DNA of 64,000 nt, taken from the NCBI GenBank assembly GCA_003131315.1, contig PKUV01000180.1:44357-108356 (forward strand), given 5' to 3'. A program made the position numbers and the translations under genes. The DNA comes from Acidobacteriaceae bacterium. GTDB lineage: Bacteria; Acidobacteriota; Terriglobia; Terriglobales; Acidobacteriaceae. Positions within the stretch are counted from its first letter, which is position 1; every line of letters begins with the position of its first letter. Positions 33,472-41,877 of the stretch are shown here, one piece after another. The notes under the pieces are model-generated. The model saw nothing but the letters and a program-made list of their open reading frames with translations, did not search any database and was not told the origin of the DNA.

Positions 33472-34542
33472 TTGAGTTCTGTTCGCGTCAATTGGCAGCT
33501 CAAGGCCATCTTGCCGGTAGGGTTCGTACTGCTGGCGGGCCTGCTGCTTTTTATTCTAGCGACCGTATCTTTGCGGGACCCGGTACGCCACGCGGTGCTG
33601 ATTGTCGCGGGAGCGGGAGCGGTTGCCATATGTGGAGTGTTAATCGTGGTGCTTGCCTATTTGATTCAACGGCCCATGGTCGAATTGCAGGAGAAAATCG
33701 GGCTGGTGAGTGAAGGCAATCTCGATGTCTCCGTCAGCTTCGCCCGGCGCAACGACGAAATCGGAGATCTCGGCCGCAACTTCAACCACATGATGCAGCA
33801 GTTGCGGGAGAGCCGGGAGGAGATTGAGCTCCTGCATCGCACGCAAATGTCCCGCGCCGAGCACCTGGCGACGCTCGGCGAGTTGGCCGCCGGCCTGGCC
33901 CACGAGATCCGCAACCCGCTTGCCGGAATCGCGGGAGTCATCGAAATCATCGGTCGCGATCTGCCTTCGACCAGCCCGGCGCGAGCGGTGGTGAAAGATG
34001 TTCGCCTGGAAATCTCGCAGATCAACCGCATATTGACCGATCTTCTGGAAACGGCGAGACCTCACCCGCCGCAGATTCGTTGCAGCGACCTTAACACGAC
34101 CGTGGAACATGCCGTCATGCTGGCTCGCCAGCAGGTGCTCTCAAAACCAATTAAGATCGAGCTGCAGAAGGCACCCGATCTGGCTGAAGTCGAGCACGAC
34201 AGCGATCAGATTCACCAGGTGCTGCTGAATCTGCTCCTGAATGCAGTTCAAGCGATGGAGGGGGCGGGCACAGTGCGCGTTGAGATTGGTTCGCGAGATG
34301 ATTGCGCCAGTGTGGTCGTCAGCGACACTGGGCGTGGCATCTCTCCTCAGCACTTACCAAGCATTTTCCGGCCTTTCTACACCACCAAGGGCAATGGCAC
34401 CGGTCTTGGGCTTTCTCTTGCCCGCCGTATCGTGGAAGAGCATCATGGCCGCATCGAAGTGAGTAGCGTGGTTGGAAAGGGAAGCAAGTTTGAGGTAGTG
34501 CTTCCGTTTCGTATGCCGTCGGCACAGATCGCAGCGCCATAG
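33472..34542 (+). CDS. membrane sensor histidine kinase (NtrB/ZraS type)
   Basis: A 356-residue kinase: two transmembrane helices (about residues 12-30 and 40-62) with almost no periplasmic loop, a HAMP segment, the HisKA phospho-site Gly-Leu-Ala-His-Glu-Ile-Arg-Asn-Pro-Leu near residue 142, and a HATPase with Asn-Leu-Leu-Leu-Asn-Ala, Asp-Thr-Gly-Arg-Gly and Gly-Thr-Gly-Leu-Gly-Leu boxes. Because the sensing loop is missing, the signal is probably within the membrane or cytosol. I start at TTG 33472: GGAGG lies exactly eight bases before it and overlaps the alternative GTG at 33457. The sigma-54 activator at 34934 is the likely partner. Confidence 0.88.
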   Translation: MSSVRVNWQLKAILPVGFVLLAGLLLFILATVSLRDPVRHAVLIVAGAGAVAICGVLIVVLAYLIQRPMVELQEKIGLVSEGNLDVSVSFARRNDEIGDLGRNFNHMMQQLRESREEIELLHRTQMSRAEHLATLGELAAGLAHEIRNPLAGIAGVIEIIGRDLPSTSPARAVVKDVRLEISQINRILTDLLETARPHPPQIRCSDLNTTVEHAVMLARQQVLSKPIKIELQKAPDLAEVEHDSDQIHQVLLNLLLNAVQAMEGAGTVRVEIGSRDDCASVVVSDTGRGISPQHLPSIFRPFYTTKGNGTGLGLSLARRIVEEHHGRIEVSSVVGKGSKFEVVLPFRMPSAQIAAP

Positions 34543-34557
34543 GGCTAGTTTAGATTT

Positions 34558-34776
34558 TCAAGACGGAGTCTGGCCTTCGAGCCGCAGCTGGCGATGCTCG
34601 TGGTTGGTGGCAGTTTCCAGCAATTTGGTGGCGGCGGACATAAGAGTTGCCACATAACGGTCGTGCGCCATAACGCTTTCGCGCAGATCTTGGGTGCTGG
34701 CGTGGAGAAGCTCCAAGCTTTGCGCCAGGGCTTCGTTCCGCTCTGTCAGTCGATCGAGGCGCTCGTCGATAGTCAT
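34558..34776 (-). CDS. short coiled-coil protein, unknown function
   Basis: A 72-residue protein with heptad-like Leu/Ile spacing from residue 1 to 60, rich in Glu, Arg and Leu, with no membrane segment. ATG 34803, with AGGAG four bases upstream, would add nine residues and is an equally good start. It lies on the opposite strand between a kinase and its regulator. No family recognised; such short coiled coils in acidobacterial genomes are usually annotated as hypothetical. Confidence 0.5.
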   Translation of the reverse strand: MTIDERLDRLTERNEALAQSLELLHASTQDLRESVMAHDRYVATLMSAATKLLETATNHEHRQLRLEGQTPS

Positions 34777-34933
34777 GGCTGGGTCCCTCTCGCTAACTGT
34801 CATTTTGCTCCTGCCGGGGCTGGATTCCCACGGTTTTCGTTTCATCGGTTTGCTGAAACGCGCTGCAGTCGCTTTGCCCGGCGGCCCTACCCACCAAGGC
34901 AAGTGGCCTCCATTTCGTGTAAATTAAACACCG

Positions 34934-36397
34934 ATGCCTGCAGAGAAAATTATGATCGTGGACGACGAGCGCCTGGTGCGCTGGTCGCTGCGCCAGAAGT
35001 GCGAAGAGTGGGGCTACCACGTGATCGAGGCGGATGCCGGGGAGCCTGCGCTCAAACTGGCGCAGCGTGAATCGCCCGATCTCGTCCTTCTCGACGTGCG
35101 CATGCCCGACCTCACCGGCATCGAAGTCCTTGATCAACTCAAGAAGAATGGCGACGCGCGCGCCGTCATCATGATCACGGCCGATCCGCAGCTTGACGAT
35201 GTCAAAGCCGCGCTCAAGCTCGGGGCTTACGACTTCGTGGGCAAGCCGGTCGATTTCGACGAGCTTCACGTTACCATCAAGAACGCGCTCGAGGCCACGA
35301 GCCTGCGCGGCGAACTCCAGACCCTGCGAGGTGAGGTGCGCCGCGGAGCCGGTTATCACAACGTAGTGAGCGTCTCGCCTAAGATGACCGAGCTCATGAA
35401 CTTCGTCCGCAAGGTTGCGGCCAGCGAGGCCACTACCATTCTGATTCAAGGTGAAAGCGGTACCGGCAAGGACCTCATCGCCAAGGCCATCCACTACGAA
35501 AGCTCCCGCCAGGAGAAACCCTTTGTAGCGATCAACTGCTCGGCCATCCCGGAGACGCTGATGGAAGCCGAGCTTTTCGGCCACGAAAAAGGCGCGTTCA
35601 CGGATGCCAAGCAGATGAAGAAAGGGCTGTTCGAGGCCGCCGATGGCGGTACGCTGTTTCTCGATGAGATCGGCGAACTCTCTCCACTGCTGCAAGCCAA
35701 ACTGCTGCGCGTACTGGAAGACCAGGTCATCCGCCGCGTGGGAGGTATCCGCGATATGCAGGTCGATGTACGGGTGATCGCAGCCTCCAACCGCGATCTC
35801 GAAAAGGCGGTGCGCGAGGGTCAGTTTCGTCAGGATCTCTACTACCGGTTGGCCATTATTGCGATCTTTATCCCGCCGTTACGGGACCGAAAAGAAGACA
35901 TCATACCTTTGGTGGATTTTTTCATCGAGCGCTACAACCGCAGATTCAAGAAGTCGGTTCGTGGCATTACCGATGAGACCCGCCGTCTTATTTTCAGTCA
36001 TAACTGGCCGGGCAATGTTCGCGAGCTGAAGAACACCATCGAACGTGGCATGATCCTGGAAGATGAGCCGTTCCTGCGACCCGTGTATCTGCCGTTTTCC
36101 GTGGGCGAATCGGGTGGCCGCACTGTCTTTGAACGAACATCACCCGCCGACGGTGGACAGACCTTGCCCAACGGCCGCACCCTCCCGCGGCTTTATATCC
36201 CGGAAGGCGGAACGTCGCTGGAGGAGGTGGAGCACGCCATGGTCGAGTTGGCCATGCGCCAAGCCAACGGCAACCAGACCCACGCCGCCAAGCTGCTCGA
36301 CATCAGCCGCGACGCTCTGCGTTACAAGCTAAAGAAATTTGGCTTGATCCGCGGAGATGAAGAAGGCTCCCAGTCCGGCTCCGCTGACGACCAGTGA
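34934..36397 (+). CDS. sigma-54-dependent response regulator (NtrC family) with GAFTDA loop
   Basis: A 487-residue activator: receiver domain (Asp-Asp-Glu near residue 11, phospho-Asp in Leu-Leu-Asp-Val-Arg-Met near residue 54, Lys in Gly-Lys-Pro-Val), then an AAA+ domain with Walker A Gly-Glu-Ser-Gly-Thr-Gly-Lys near 174, Walker B Gly-Gly-Thr-Leu-Phe-Leu-Asp-Glu near 238, and a Fis-type helix-turn-helix at the end (Gln-Thr-His-Ala-Ala-Lys-Leu-Leu). The loop that contacts sigma-54 reads GAFTDA instead of GAFTGA near residue 219; the second activator at 53801 has the standard form. Probably paired with the kinase at 33472. Targets could include the sigma-54 promoters at 10773, 24020 and 49176. 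Confidence 0.9.
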   Translation: MPAEKIMIVDDERLVRWSLRQKCEEWGYHVIEADAGEPALKLAQRESPDLVLLDVRMPDLTGIEVLDQLKKNGDARAVIMITADPQLDDVKAALKLGAYDFVGKPVDFDELHVTIKNALEATSLRGELQTLRGEVRRGAGYHNVVSVSPKMTELMNFVRKVAASEATTILIQGESGTGKDLIAKAIHYESSRQEKPFVAINCSAIPETLMEAELFGHEKGAFTDAKQMKKGLFEAADGGTLFLDEIGELSPLLQAKLLRVLEDQVIRRVGGIRDMQVDVRVIAASNRDLEKAVREGQFRQDLYYRLAIIAIFIPPLRDRKEDIIPLVDFFIERYNRRFKKSVRGITDETRRLIFSHNWPGNVRELKNTIERGMILEDEPFLRPVYLPFSVGESGGRTVFERTSPADGGQTLPNGRTLPRLYIPEGGTSLEEVEHAMVELAMRQANGNQTHAAKLLDISRDALRYKLKKFGLIRGDEEGSQSGSADDQ

Positions 36398-36425
36398 TCT
36401 GTACGCGCGGGCGTCACTACTCCTT

Positions 36426-37757
36426 TCAGGGTCTGGTGCCGGCAATCGCCGATTCGGCCGTTGGCAGGTGAAACAGCCGCCGCAAGGCAGTGGTCATCTG
36501 TTCCTGCTCCACCTTCTCTGGAAGCTCCTTGAGTTCATGGGCCAGGGACCCTGCGATCCTTTGCGTCATCCGGGACATGACTGCATTTAACATTTCGTCC
36601 TGGTCCTTGGAGAAAGGTCCGTTCTCTTGTCGAAAGGAATCCAGTTCTTGCCGGCAAATCTCGTCCAGCCGCAGGCGCAGTGCCACGATGGTCGGCACGA
36701 CACGCTCCGCCATCAGCTTGCGACGGAAGCCTAGCGCCTCGGCCTGCAGAATCTTATGTGCCTCGGCAGCGGCAGCCTCACGCTCGCCCGCATTGTGGTC
36801 GGGCACGTTTTCCAGGTCGTCAAGGTCATAGAGGAAAACGCCCTTGACATTGCGCACCCCGGGGTCAACGTCGCGCGGCATCGCGAGATCCGCGATCACG
36901 AGGGGCTGATCCTTGCGCCCACGAACCATGAACTCAGTTTCCTCGCGACTGAGAATCGTGTGCGGACAGGAAGTCGAGCTGATGATGATGTCGGCCTCCG
37001 CCATGTGCTGCCAGCGCTCCTCAAACGGGATCGCAACCCCACCGAGCTTCGCCGCCAGCTCAGTCGCGTGTTCGAGGGTGCGATTGATGACGCTCACGCG
37101 GACGGAACCGGCGCCATGGTTGAGCAACTCACGGGCTGAGAGCTCACTCATCTCGCCCGCGCCCAGCAGAAGCACTTTCTTGTTTTCCAGCGTACCGAAA
37201 ATCTGGCGTGCGAGTTCCACGGCGGCATAAGGAATCGAGACCGCCGCGTTACCGATGGCCGTCTCACTGCGCACGCGCTCAGAGACCGTGAGCGCCTTCT
37301 GCAACACAGCATCGAGGAATCGGCCCGTTGCCCCGACCTTCTGCGCCTGCTTCCAAGCCTCTTCCACTTGGGAAACGACCTGGGGTTCGCCGACCACCAT
37401 GGAGTCGAGCCTGGATGCGACCCGGAAGATATGCAGGAGCGCCGCTTCATCCAGCAAGCGGTAGAAGTGCTTCCACTCGCACAGCTTGAGTCCATATTCG
37501 GCGCCCAGCAGCCGCATCACCGAGTTGGCGGCCAGGGTGACATCGGTAGCCCACAGCCAAAACTCAGTGCGGTTACAGGTGGCCATTACAACGACTTCTT
37601 CGATGCCTTCTGCTCTTGATAACTGCACCAGGGCTTCGTAGCGCCGGTTTTCGGCGATCCAGAAACGCTCTCGTACTGCCACCGGGGCCGTACGGTAGTT
37701 CAGACCAACCACCATAAGGGCGGGTTCCAAGTCTTCAGCTCCTGTAGACCACTCCAT
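36426..37757 (-). CDS. hemA: glutamyl-tRNA reductase
   Basis: A 443-residue enzyme that reduces glutamyl-tRNA to glutamate-1-semialdehyde, the first committed step of tetrapyrrole synthesis. The catalytic Cys sits in Met-Ala-Thr-Cys-Asn-Arg-Thr-Glu near residue 61. [10 protein letters not shown] and the NADPH-binding Leu-Leu-Gly-Ala-Gly-Glu-Met follow, then the long spinal helix and dimerisation domain. Length is normal for the family. The position next to cytochrome assembly and haem genes fits a high haem demand. No other hem gene is adjacent apart from the AhbD-like gene at 38972. Confidence 0.95.
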   Translation of the reverse strand: MEWSTGAEDLEPALMVVGLNYRTAPVAVRERFWIAENRRYEALVQLSRAEGIEEVVVMATCNRTEFWLWATDVTLAANSVMRLLGAEYGLKLCEWKHFYRLLDEAALLHIFRVASRLDSMVVGEPQVVSQVEEAWKQAQKVGATGRFLDAVLQKALTVSERVRSETAIGNAAVSIPYAAVELARQIFGTLENKKVLLLGAGEMSELSARELLNHGAGSVRVSVINRTLEHATELAAKLGGVAIPFEERWQHMAEADIIISSTSCPHTILSREETEFMVRGRKDQPLVIADLAMPRDVDPGVRNVKGVFLYDLDDLENVPDHNAGEREAAAAEAHKILQAEALGFRRKLMAERVVPTIVALRLRLDEICRQELDSFRQENGPFSKDQDEMLNAVMSRMTQRIAGSLAHELKELPEKVEQEQMTTALRRLFHLPTAESAIAGTRP

Positions 37758-37925
37758 GCGAAAAGCACCCGGCGTGCCAAAGAAGGGTCCGCGCCCGGAC
37801 AGCGATCCACGTTTATTTGCAGTGATTTAGCACAGTTCCGCTCAGCAGGGAAGTGGGATTTGTAAAGTTAGATTGCGGGATATCACGCTGGGGCTCGTGT
37901 GTTTTGGCACCCTGGTAGGCTCTTT

Positions 37926-37951
37926 CACCACGGAGACACGGAGGCACAGAG
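37926..37951 (+). repeat. left copy of a 26-base inverted repeat around the toxin-antitoxin pair
   Basis: CACCACGGAGACACGGAGGC followed by ACAGAG. Its inverse, with a few mismatches, is at 38907-38932. The string is of a type found scattered in many soil-bacterial genomes. Confidence 0.6.
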
Positions 37952-38028
37952 GAAAGCTTTTTGGAACTGCTGGGGTTAAGCCAAGTGCGTCCTGGGTATT
38001 GGGACCGCTCAGTTGCACCCATGCGCAG

Positions 38029-38349
38029 CTATCGGGTGGCAGCCGCGGCGAGAGGCTTTATGGCCTTGAGTTCCTTGGAATACTTCTTCCTGACCTGATG
38101 AACAGCAAAAGCATTCTGCAAATTCAGCCAAAACTGCTCGGAAGTCCCGAAATACTTAGCCAGACGAGCGGCCATCTCGGGAGTAATTCCCCGCTTCTCC
38201 CTAACAATGTCGTTGATGGTGGGAGGAGAAACACGAAGCTCCACAGACAACCTGTAAGCGGAGATGTCCATAGGCTCCAAAAACTCCTCCCGAAGAATTT
38301 CTCCCGGATGCACTGCCCACCCCGCCGGACCGTCATTCTTGATACTCAC
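38029..38349 (-). CDS. higA: HigA-type antitoxin (XRE helix-turn-helix)
   Basis: A 106-residue DNA-binding protein with the HigA signature: Val-His-Pro-Gly-Glu-Ile-Leu-Arg-Glu-Glu-Phe near residue 14, then an XRE helix-turn-helix (Ser-Ala-Tyr-Arg-Leu-Ser, Ser-Pro-Pro-Thr-Ile-Asn) and Phe-Gly-Thr-Ser-Glu-Gln-Phe-Trp-Leu-Asn-Leu-Gln. GTG 38349 is chosen because GGAGAA lies at the right distance; a longer frame to 38430 would overlap the toxin stop. It follows the toxin gene by 23 bases, the toxin-first order usual for higBA. It should neutralise the toxin and repress the operon. Confidence 0.88.
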   Translation of the reverse strand: MSIKNDGPAGWAVHPGEILREEFLEPMDISAYRLSVELRVSPPTINDIVREKRGITPEMAARLAKYFGTSEQFWLNLQNAFAVHQVRKKYSKELKAIKPLAAAATR

Positions 38350-38372
38350 GATTGCTTCTCCATACTCCAGAT

Positions 38373-38657
38373 TTAGTGGTAATCCGTTATCTCTACGTCG
38401 TAGGCATCGCCATCCCGCCACACAAAGCACACGCGGAATTGGTCATTGATGGCAATACTGTGCTGGCCTTCCCTGTCATGGTGCAGCTCTTCCAGTCTGT
38501 TGCCGGGAGGAATTCGCAAATCCTCCAATCTCGCAGCTGAGTTGAGTATGGCCAACTTCTTCTTGGACGCTTTTCGCAGATTCGCCGGGAGCATCCTCTG
38601 GCTTTTCCCCGTGTCCCAGAACTCTTTCGTGCTTCTGTCTGCGAAAGACTTAATCAA
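38373..38657 (-). CDS. higB: HigB/RelE-type toxin
   Basis: A 94-residue basic protein beginning Met-Ile-Lys-Ser-Phe-Ala-Asp and containing Leu-Arg-Lys-Ala-Ser-Lys-Lys-Lys-Leu near residue 27, the Pro-Pro-Gly-Asn-Arg-Leu-Glu segment and Arg-Val-Cys-Phe-Val-Trp-Arg-Asp-Gly near residue 74, as in HigB ribosome-dependent mRNA interferases. The likely start is TTG at 38655-38657, without a strong ribosome-binding site. The antitoxin follows. The pair is enclosed by a 26-base inverted repeat and followed upstream by a family-A palindromic element, so it may have been acquired. Confidence 0.85.
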   Translation of the reverse strand: MIKSFADRSTKEFWDTGKSQRMLPANLRKASKKKLAILNSAARLEDLRIPPGNRLEELHHDREGQHSIAINDQFRVCFVWRDGDAYDVEITDYH

Positions 38658-38750
38658 GGAGAGAGTTTAATGTGTGTCGTTAATAATGTCAAGCATTAAA
38701 TAGGGCGGATTTGTCAAGCGGTGAGCTCGCGGCTGAGGCTGTAGCTTATG

Positions 38751-38868
38751 AGGCTGCGGTGGAAGTCGATGTTCGACGCCCAGCCCCTAAAGGGGCGTCT
38801 GATTTTAAGAAGTTACGGCATCGCTAAAGCGATGCCCTGATACGAGTCCCGCTTTCACCACGGACTGC
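38751..38868. repeat. palindromic element, family A/B hybrid
   Basis: The left end is AGGCTGCGGTGGAAG and the right end CTTTCACCACGGACTG, inverse to each other except for a few bases. It holds CAGCCCCTAAAGGGGC and GGCATCGCTAAAGCGATGCC hairpins. The end sequence links families A and B. Confidence 0.72.
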
Positions 38869-38906
38869 CATGGCCTTAGCACAAGGAATTGTTTTCGCCT
38901 GTGCTT

Positions 38907-38932
38907 TCTCTGTGTCTCTGTGCCTCTGTGGT
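38907..38932 (-). repeat. right copy of the inverted repeat around the toxin-antitoxin pair
   Basis: CTCTGTGTCTCTGTGCCTCT then GTGGTG, the inverse of 37926-37951 with about five mismatches. Confidence 0.6.
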
Positions 38933-38971
38933 GAAAGACTTCTCGGCGATAGGGAAGGATCCGGCTCAACG

Positions 38972-40240
38972 CTAAACCTTCGCCACAGCAATATCCTTCT
39001 CCTTCAAACCTTTCGTCTGCGGTTGGTAGACGCAGAACGGTTCCTCATCGAGGTAGTTGCCGGTGGCGGCGAAAGCACGCGCGCGGCAACCCATGCAAAT
39101 GTTGCGGAACTCGCAGCAACCGCATTTCCCCTGCAGGTTGTTGGTATCGCGCAGTTGATTGAACACCACCGAGTTCTCCCAGATGTCGGCGAACGACTGC
39201 TTTCTCAGATCCCCTGCCAAGGCCGGTAAGTATCCACAGGGATAGACCTCGCCCTGATGAGAGATGAAACACACCGCGGTTCCGGCCAGGCATCCCTTGG
39301 TCATGGCGTTCATGTCGGAAGGATGAGTTCCAGGGTGTCCCACTGCCTGTCCCACCCCATGAGGTTTCAGCTCGATGCCGGTTGAGCCGGGCATCGTCAT
39401 CTCTGTGGCGCCGATACTTGACGAATCCTGCGCCGCTTCATGTACTGGCTGTGCCGCCTGAGCGGCCGCTGCCGCGGAACGGTGCTCCGCAACGCGCCGT
39501 TGCCGAACCACGCGGAAGTAGTGTGGCGCACAAGTTGCCTTCAGCTCGATGCCACCTTCAAGCGAGCGATCGTAGAACCAGTTCAGCATCCGCTCGTACT
39601 CTTCCGGCGGAACCATCTGTTCGGCAGCGATATCCACGCCACAACCTACCGGTACCAATAGGAAGGTGTGCAGCGCGTCCGCTCCCAGCGACTTTGCCAG
39701 TTCGAGCACCTGCGGAAGCTGATGGGCATTGTGGCGGGCGATGGTCGTGTTGATCTGCACCGACATGCCCAGATTTTTCAGATTACGGAAACCGGCAATG
39801 GCGGCATTGAATGCACCGGGAATACCCCGGAAAGTATCGTGGGTAAGCGCATCGGCGCCGTCCACGCTAATGGCAACGCGTTGTACCCCGCTATCGACGA
39901 TCATGCGCGCGACGTGCTTGGTAACCAGCGTGCCATTCGTGGCCAGCGCCACGCGCAGACCCTTGTCCGTGCCATAACGCGCCAACTGGAAAATATCCGA
40001 ACGGAAGAGCGGTTCGCCACCGCTAAGCACTAGGATGGGAGTGCACACCGCGGCAATCTGATCGATGATATCGCGTGCAGCTTGGGTGGAGAGGTCGGAG
40101 GGAGCACTCAGCTCCGTAGCGCTGGCGCGGCAATGGATGCAGCGGAGATTACACCCTTTGGTCAACTCCCAGAAAATCAATCGTGGCTTGTTCTTGCTCA
40201 CTTGATTTGCATGCTGCCCGTTGCCGTTTGCCGAAGCCAT
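38972..40240 (-). CDS. radical SAM/SPASM protein, AhbD-like haem b synthase
   Basis: A 422-residue protein. The radical SAM cluster motif is Cys-Asn-Leu-Arg-Cys-Ile-His-Cys in the Trp-Glu-Leu-Thr-Lys-Gly context near residue 30, followed by Ser-Gly-Gly-Glu-Pro. The C-terminal SPASM part has Cys-Gly-Cys-Cys-Glu-Phe-Arg-Asn-Ile-Cys and Gly-Cys-Arg-Ala-Arg-Ala, then Glu-Glu-Pro-Phe-Cys-Val-Tyr-Gln-Pro. These match AhbD/NirJ-type enzymes, which decarboxylate tetrapyrrole propionates (AhbD: Fe-coproporphyrin III to haem). An Ala/Gln/Ser-rich insert of about 50 residues near residue 255 is unusual. Two TGTGA-type operators in tandem precede the start. Other radical SAM peptide maturases are possible, but the haem context favours AhbD-like. 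Confidence 0.8.
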   Translation of the reverse strand: MASANGNGQHANQVSKNKPRLIFWELTKGCNLRCIHCRASATELSAPSDLSTQAARDIIDQIAAVCTPILVLSGGEPLFRSDIFQLARYGTDKGLRVALATNGTLVTKHVARMIVDSGVQRVAISVDGADALTHDTFRGIPGAFNAAIAGFRNLKNLGMSVQINTTIARHNAHQLPQVLELAKSLGADALHTFLLVPVGCGVDIAAEQMVPPEEYERMLNWFYDRSLEGGIELKATCAPHYFRVVRQRRVAEHRSAAAAAQAAQPVHEAAQDSSSIGATEMTMPGSTGIELKPHGVGQAVGHPGTHPSDMNAMTKGCLAGTAVCFISHQGEVYPCGYLPALAGDLRKQSFADIWENSVVFNQLRDTNNLQGKCGCCEFRNICMGCRARAFAATGNYLDEEPFCVYQPQTKGLKEKDIAVAKV

Positions 40241-40319
40241 GTGCGGTTTCCCTCCACTTGAACCGGGTTTCTCTCACCCCACCCTAGGCGCAACGATAGA
40301 AGAGAACGAACCGCCCAGC

Positions 40320-40357
40320 GGTGACTATCATCACCCGGAATTGTGATCCCGGTCACG
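40320..40357. promoter_or_regulatory. tandem Crp/Fnr-type operators before the AhbD-like gene
   Basis: GGTGACTATCATCACC (40320-40335) and TGTGATCCCGGTCACG (40342-40357) are two copies on the same face of the helix, centres 22 bases apart, 80-117 bases upstream of ATG 40240. Confidence 0.6.
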
Positions 40358-40471
40358 AGACTTAAATCTTTTTGAATGTGGGGGATTGGGGCGGGATCGA
40401 CGTTTTCCAAGCATTTTGCAGGCATGCCATTCCGCCTGCGCTCATCGAAGCTCCTGGCGTGGAAGGCGCGG

Positions 40472-41194
40472 CTAGTTGTGGTTTGCGATGTCGCGCAGCG
40501 CCGCCGTGTTGCGAATCACCAGAGTCGAGCCTTTCGACTGCAAGATCTGACGCTTCTTCAGCTCAGCAAACAGCCGGGTAACCGTCTCTCGCGAAGTTCC
40601 GATCATCTGCGCGATTTCCTCGTGGGTGAGTCTAAGCTTCAACCGGGGCTCCGCTTTGGCGGCTTCTCCGTTCTTGGAGCTCCAGTCCAGAAGCAACTTA
40701 GCCAGTTTCTCGGCGGCGGAGTGTGACAGTCCGAGCGAGCCCGCTTCCCTGCAAGCATTGTGATACTTTTCGCTTAACTGCTCTGCCACTTTGAAGCAGG
40801 CCTCCACATCATCCTTCAGGAACCGAAGAAAGTCATCGCGCTTGACGAAATTGACCTGGCAGGGATCGATCGTCTCCGCCGTCACTTCGTAAGGTTTGCC
40901 CGAGATCGTGGCGCTCAACCCCAGCACCTCTCCTGGTTCGGCAAGTTTCACAATGACCGTTCTGCCGCTAGGGGAGTTGATGGAGAGCTTTACCGTGCCT
41001 TTGCAGAGCACAAAGATGCCGCGTGGCATCTGCCCTTCTACAAACAGCACGGCTCCTTGGGGATATGCGGTTGCGTACTTGATGCTTTCAAAGGTCTGCA
41101 GGGCGGCAGGGGGCAGATCGCAGAAGATACGATCAACGCGCAGCTTGCATGTAATGCAGCTTTCTACAATCTCCATCCCGTATGGCGAGAGCAT
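40472..41194 (-). CDS. Crp/Fnr-family transcription regulator 2, with N-terminal Cys cluster
   Basis: A 240-residue regulator with the same fold as the one at 10044: beta roll (residues 25-140), dimer helix and winged helix with Leu-Thr-His-Glu-Glu-Ile-Ala-Gln and Ser-Arg-Glu-Thr-Val-Thr-Arg-Leu-Phe. The recognition residues Arg-Glu-x-x-x-Arg predict TGTGA half sites. Unlike regulator 1, the N-terminal arm has Cys13, Cys16 and Cys25 (C-X2-C-X8-C), and further Cys occur in the roll, so an oxygen- or NO-sensitive iron-sulfur cluster is possible though the spacing is not that of E. coli Fnr. AGGAGG precedes the ATG. Two perfect operators lie between it and maeB. Confidence 0.88.
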   Translation of the reverse strand: MLSPYGMEIVESCITCKLRVDRIFCDLPPAALQTFESIKYATAYPQGAVLFVEGQMPRGIFVLCKGTVKLSINSPSGRTVIVKLAEPGEVLGLSATISGKPYEVTAETIDPCQVNFVKRDDFLRFLKDDVEACFKVAEQLSEKYHNACREAGSLGLSHSAAEKLAKLLLDWSSKNGEAAKAEPRLKLRLTHEEIAQMIGTSRETVTRLFAELKKRQILQSKGSTLVIRNTAALRDIANHN

Positions 41195-41340
41195 GAACTA
41201 GCCTCCTGTAACAACCTCGGGCCCGGCTCGCTTGCGTGGGTCGCGTCTTGCACAGTCCACGAGCCCGTTGAGTCGGCCTCGTCTTGACGCCAGTGTCCGT
41301 CTGGATGAAACGCTTGGCTGTGCTGCCAGGCACACGCTAT

Positions 41341-41356
41341 TGTGACGCCCATCACA
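41341..41356. promoter_or_regulatory. Crp/Fnr-type operator, perfect TGTGA-N6-TCACA
   Basis: TGTGACGCCCATCACA lies 147 bases upstream of Crp/Fnr gene 2. Confidence 0.65.
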
Positions 41357-41496
41357 TGTTGTCTGCCCTTACCGTTGGTTTCGGTCGCGAATTCGAGATC
41401 AATCACAGCACAAACAAGGGTTTTGGATCTGGTGCTTCCCCGCGCAGCTGTACCGCGGTGAGCGTTCATACCCTGTCGATCATTTCAGAAGTTTCC

Positions 41497-41512
41497 TGTG
41501 ACGCGGATCACA
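41497..41512. promoter_or_regulatory. Crp/Fnr-type operator, perfect TGTGA-N6-TCACA
   Basis: TGTGACGCGGATCACA lies before the small open frame at 41557 and about 415 bases before maeB. Confidence 0.6.
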
Positions 41513-41556
41513 TGCGTCTGTGACTTGCCTTGCTGCGTTCATGTCCGGCATCGTCC

Positions 41557-41772
41557 ATGCTTGTACAGTCAAATGGGAACAAGAAAATTACGGACACCTA
41601 TTTCTTGGATTTCTTCGACGGCTTCCGCACCTCGCATGAGGTGAGCAAGATCGAAATGCTCCCTGAATACGATATGCGAGCGCTGATCGGCATGCATCGC
41701 ATCTTCGAGCACATCACTTTCGCGATGGGCCGATGGGGCACGCTGACTGGCGAGACTCACTGCAGTGGGTGA
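41557..41772 (+). CDS. possible small protein, unknown function
   Basis: A 71-residue frame whose codons end mostly in G or C, like the real genes here, and whose product (Tyr-Phe-Leu-Asp-Phe-Phe-Asp-Gly-Phe, later Glu-Tyr-Asp-Met-Arg-Ala-Leu-Ile-Gly-Met) looks protein-like. A perfect TGTGA-N6-TCACA site lies 45 bases upstream of the ATG. There is no strong ribosome-binding site and no family I recognise. It could also be the tail of a decayed gene. Confidence 0.35.
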   Translation: MLVQSNGNKKITDTYFLDFFDGFRTSHEVSKIEMLPEYDMRALIGMHRIFEHITFAMGRWGTLTGETHCSG

Positions 41773-41877
41773 GCGGCATCACAGCACGAGTAGCGGTGAA
41801 GGAGCCATAGTTCCAATTGTGCGTAGAGCCTGGTAACAGGGCGATGCAGTTTGGGTCAAGCGTCTCGAGGGCTGCGA

